This document shows positions 63,357-64,000 of a DNA stretch of 64,000 bases, in pieces (within the stretch, counting starts at the first letter, position 1; every line of letters starts with the position of its first letter). Position numbers and translations under genes: made by a program. This DNA is from Pseudovibrio sp. Alg231-02 (GTDB taxonomy: Bacteria > Pseudomonadota > Alphaproteobacteria > Rhizobiales > Stappiaceae). The DNA is taken from contig NZ_FREX01000002.1 of assembly GCF_900143565.1 (NCBI RefSeq), positions 725,042-789,041 on the forward strand. The letters are read 5' to 3'. The notes below the pieces were generated by a model. The model had not been told where the DNA came from and ran no database searches. It saw only the letters and a program-made list of their open reading frames with translations.

Positions 63357-63700
63357 GTGAAGTTTATGGCAGCTGGTGGTGGCCTTATGTGATGATCCTT
63401 GTTGCTGGCTTTCTGGCGACAGAGTGCTGGCGCTGGATTGGTGTGTTTGCCTCCGGCAAGCTGCGCGAGGACAGTCTTTTGTTCGCATGGGTGCGGGCTG
63501 TTGCGACGGCGTTGATTGCTGGCATCATCGCGCGATTGGTTTTGTTTCCCGAAGGCGTGCTGGGCGACGTACCTGTATGGTTGCGTCTTGCTGCGGTGGC
63601 TAGTGGCGTTGTTGGATACAAGCTTCTTAACGACCGGCTGATGGCCGGGATTATCTCAGCTGAGTTTGTGCTGATTGGTGGCTGGGCCTTTTTGATTTAA
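63353..63700 (+). CDS. azlD: AzlD-domain membrane protein
   Basis: This 115-residue membrane protein has four hydrophobic helices and is of the AzlD/BrnE family. It starts with GTG 63353, overlapping azlC by four bases, and contains VMILVAGFLATECWRWIGVF and LLFAWVRAVATALIAGIIAR. It should form the exporter with the preceding AzlC-type protein. Confidence 0.87.
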   Translation: MSEVYGSWWWPYVMILVAGFLATECWRWIGVFASGKLREDSLLFAWVRAVATALIAGIIARLVLFPEGVLGDVPVWLRLAAVASGVVGYKLLNDRLMAGIISAEFVLIGGWAFLI

Positions 63701-63750
63701 CGGATCTTGCTAAGCTTGATCGCACGCATTGCTGATCATTGTTTCTCGCT

Positions 63751-63764
63751 CTAACGTAAGTTAG
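63751..63764. promoter_or_regulatory. Small palindrome before the YoaP-like gene
   Basis: CTAACGTAAGTTAG has 5-bp arms (CTAAC/GTTAG) and lies 17 bp upstream of the final start codon. It may be an operator or chance; its arms recall the CTAACT arms of the repeats at 29.05-29.9 kb. Confidence 0.3.
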
Positions 63765-63781
63765 CGACTGGGGAGCTGACG

Positions 63782-64000
63782 ATGACTTATATTGCATTGA
63801 GTGAGCAGACGATTTGTGACGAGCATATCTGCTGTGCAATCTCGGACAAAAAATGTGCGCAGGGCTACCAGTTGAAGAAGGACTGGCTGAGCCAGCAATT
63901 CTCCTCGGACTATCAGTTCATACGGTTGGATGAGCGTGCGAAGGTGTTCATTGAGTTTGGTCCAGCGGAAGCTGGCTGGGCGCCTGTGGTTGCTCCCGGA
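63782..64000 (+). CDS. YoaP-like protein, N-terminal part (partial)
   Basis: An ORF starting at ATG 63782 (GGGGAG 8 nt upstream) runs off the window end after 73 codons. The residues ICCAISDKKCAQGYQLKKDW, FIRLDERAKVFIEFGPAEAG and WAPVVAPG resemble the YoaP/GNAT-like family of uncharacterised acetyltransferase-related proteins. The 3' end is outside the window, so domain content cannot be confirmed. Confidence 0.7.
   Translation, partial: MTYIALSEQTICDEHICCAISDKKCAQGYQLKKDWLSQQFSSDYQFIRLDERAKVFIEFGPAEAGWAPVVAPG

Noticed and set aside
62601-63488. 295-codon frame antisense to the AzlC/AzlD genes
   Set aside because: The translation is rich in His, Gln and Arg, as expected from the complement of membrane-protein codons, and it spans two real genes.
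1-64000. CRISPR arrays, insertion sequences, prophage, rRNA genes
   Set aside because: Scanning for regularly spaced repeats, transposase motifs, integrase genes and rRNA signature sequences gave nothing convincing. The only tandem repeats are the small secreted-protein units at 29.05-30.25 kb.

Overview
The window comes from an alphaproteobacterial chromosome. The S10-spc-alpha ribosomal cluster is in the alphaproteobacterial order (adk directly after secY, and no rpsD, rpmJ or infA between secY and rplQ). It also carries an ATP12-type F1-ATPase chaperone, a DUF1489 protein, a SPOR-tailed D,D-carboxypeptidase, a phasin and clpS-clpA. Base composition near 50% GC and the ribosomal protein sequences would suit a marine Stappiaceae/Pseudovibrio-like organism, but that genus-level guess is inference only.

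Layout. Positions 1-14450: the end of tuf, then 27 ribosomal, secretion, kinase and polymerase genes read rightwards with many 1-8 nt overlaps, closed by a strong UUCG-loop terminator after rplQ. Positions 14.7-25.8 kb: a chemoreceptor, a periplasmic Do-type protease, RarA, a large patatin-like protein, a fluoride channel, an RluC-type pseudouridine synthase, a HAD phosphatase and the ATP12 chaperone. Positions 26-35.3 kb: two bacterioferritins with different upstream palindromes, then propionyl-CoA carboxylase beta and alpha genes. These two are separated by five paralogous small secreted proteins and folB, all on the minus strand, and followed by a second HAD phosphatase and a GGCT-like protein. 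Positions 35.4-36.6 kb: an FMN riboswitch in front of a DMT-family transporter, read as a RibN-type riboflavin importer.

Positions 36.6-45.6 kb: an unrecognised secreted protein, acylphosphatase, LipB, an isolated short FliN, tRNA-Leu(GAG), MgtE with a roughly 200 nt leader, a VOC protein, a hypothetical, an ACT-domain protein and a GGDEF-EAL protein. Positions 45.9-55 kb: a divergent ClpP-like peptidase, an outer-membrane barrel protein, ThiE, a class III adenylate cyclase, a DUF599 membrane protein, a 35-residue membrane-protein ORF with its own leader and terminator, a TetR/dehydrogenase operon with a visible operator, DUF1489, a small membrane protein and PanC. Positions 55.2-64 kb: a VWA protein and membrane J-protein pair, the SPOR D,D-carboxypeptidase, a phasin behind TGC/GCA direct repeats, ClpS-ClpA, an AzlCD-type exporter pair and the start of a YoaP-like protein.

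The most interesting unexplained structure is at 29.05-31.4 kb. Three tandem paralogues share a leader hairpin that displays a CCTCC (anti-Shine-Dalgarno-like) loop on the mRNA, and each is followed by a near-identical 19-bp palindrome. Across the five-member family two cysteines are gained or lost together, which predicts the disulfide pairing. No rRNA, CRISPR array, insertion sequence or prophage was seen.
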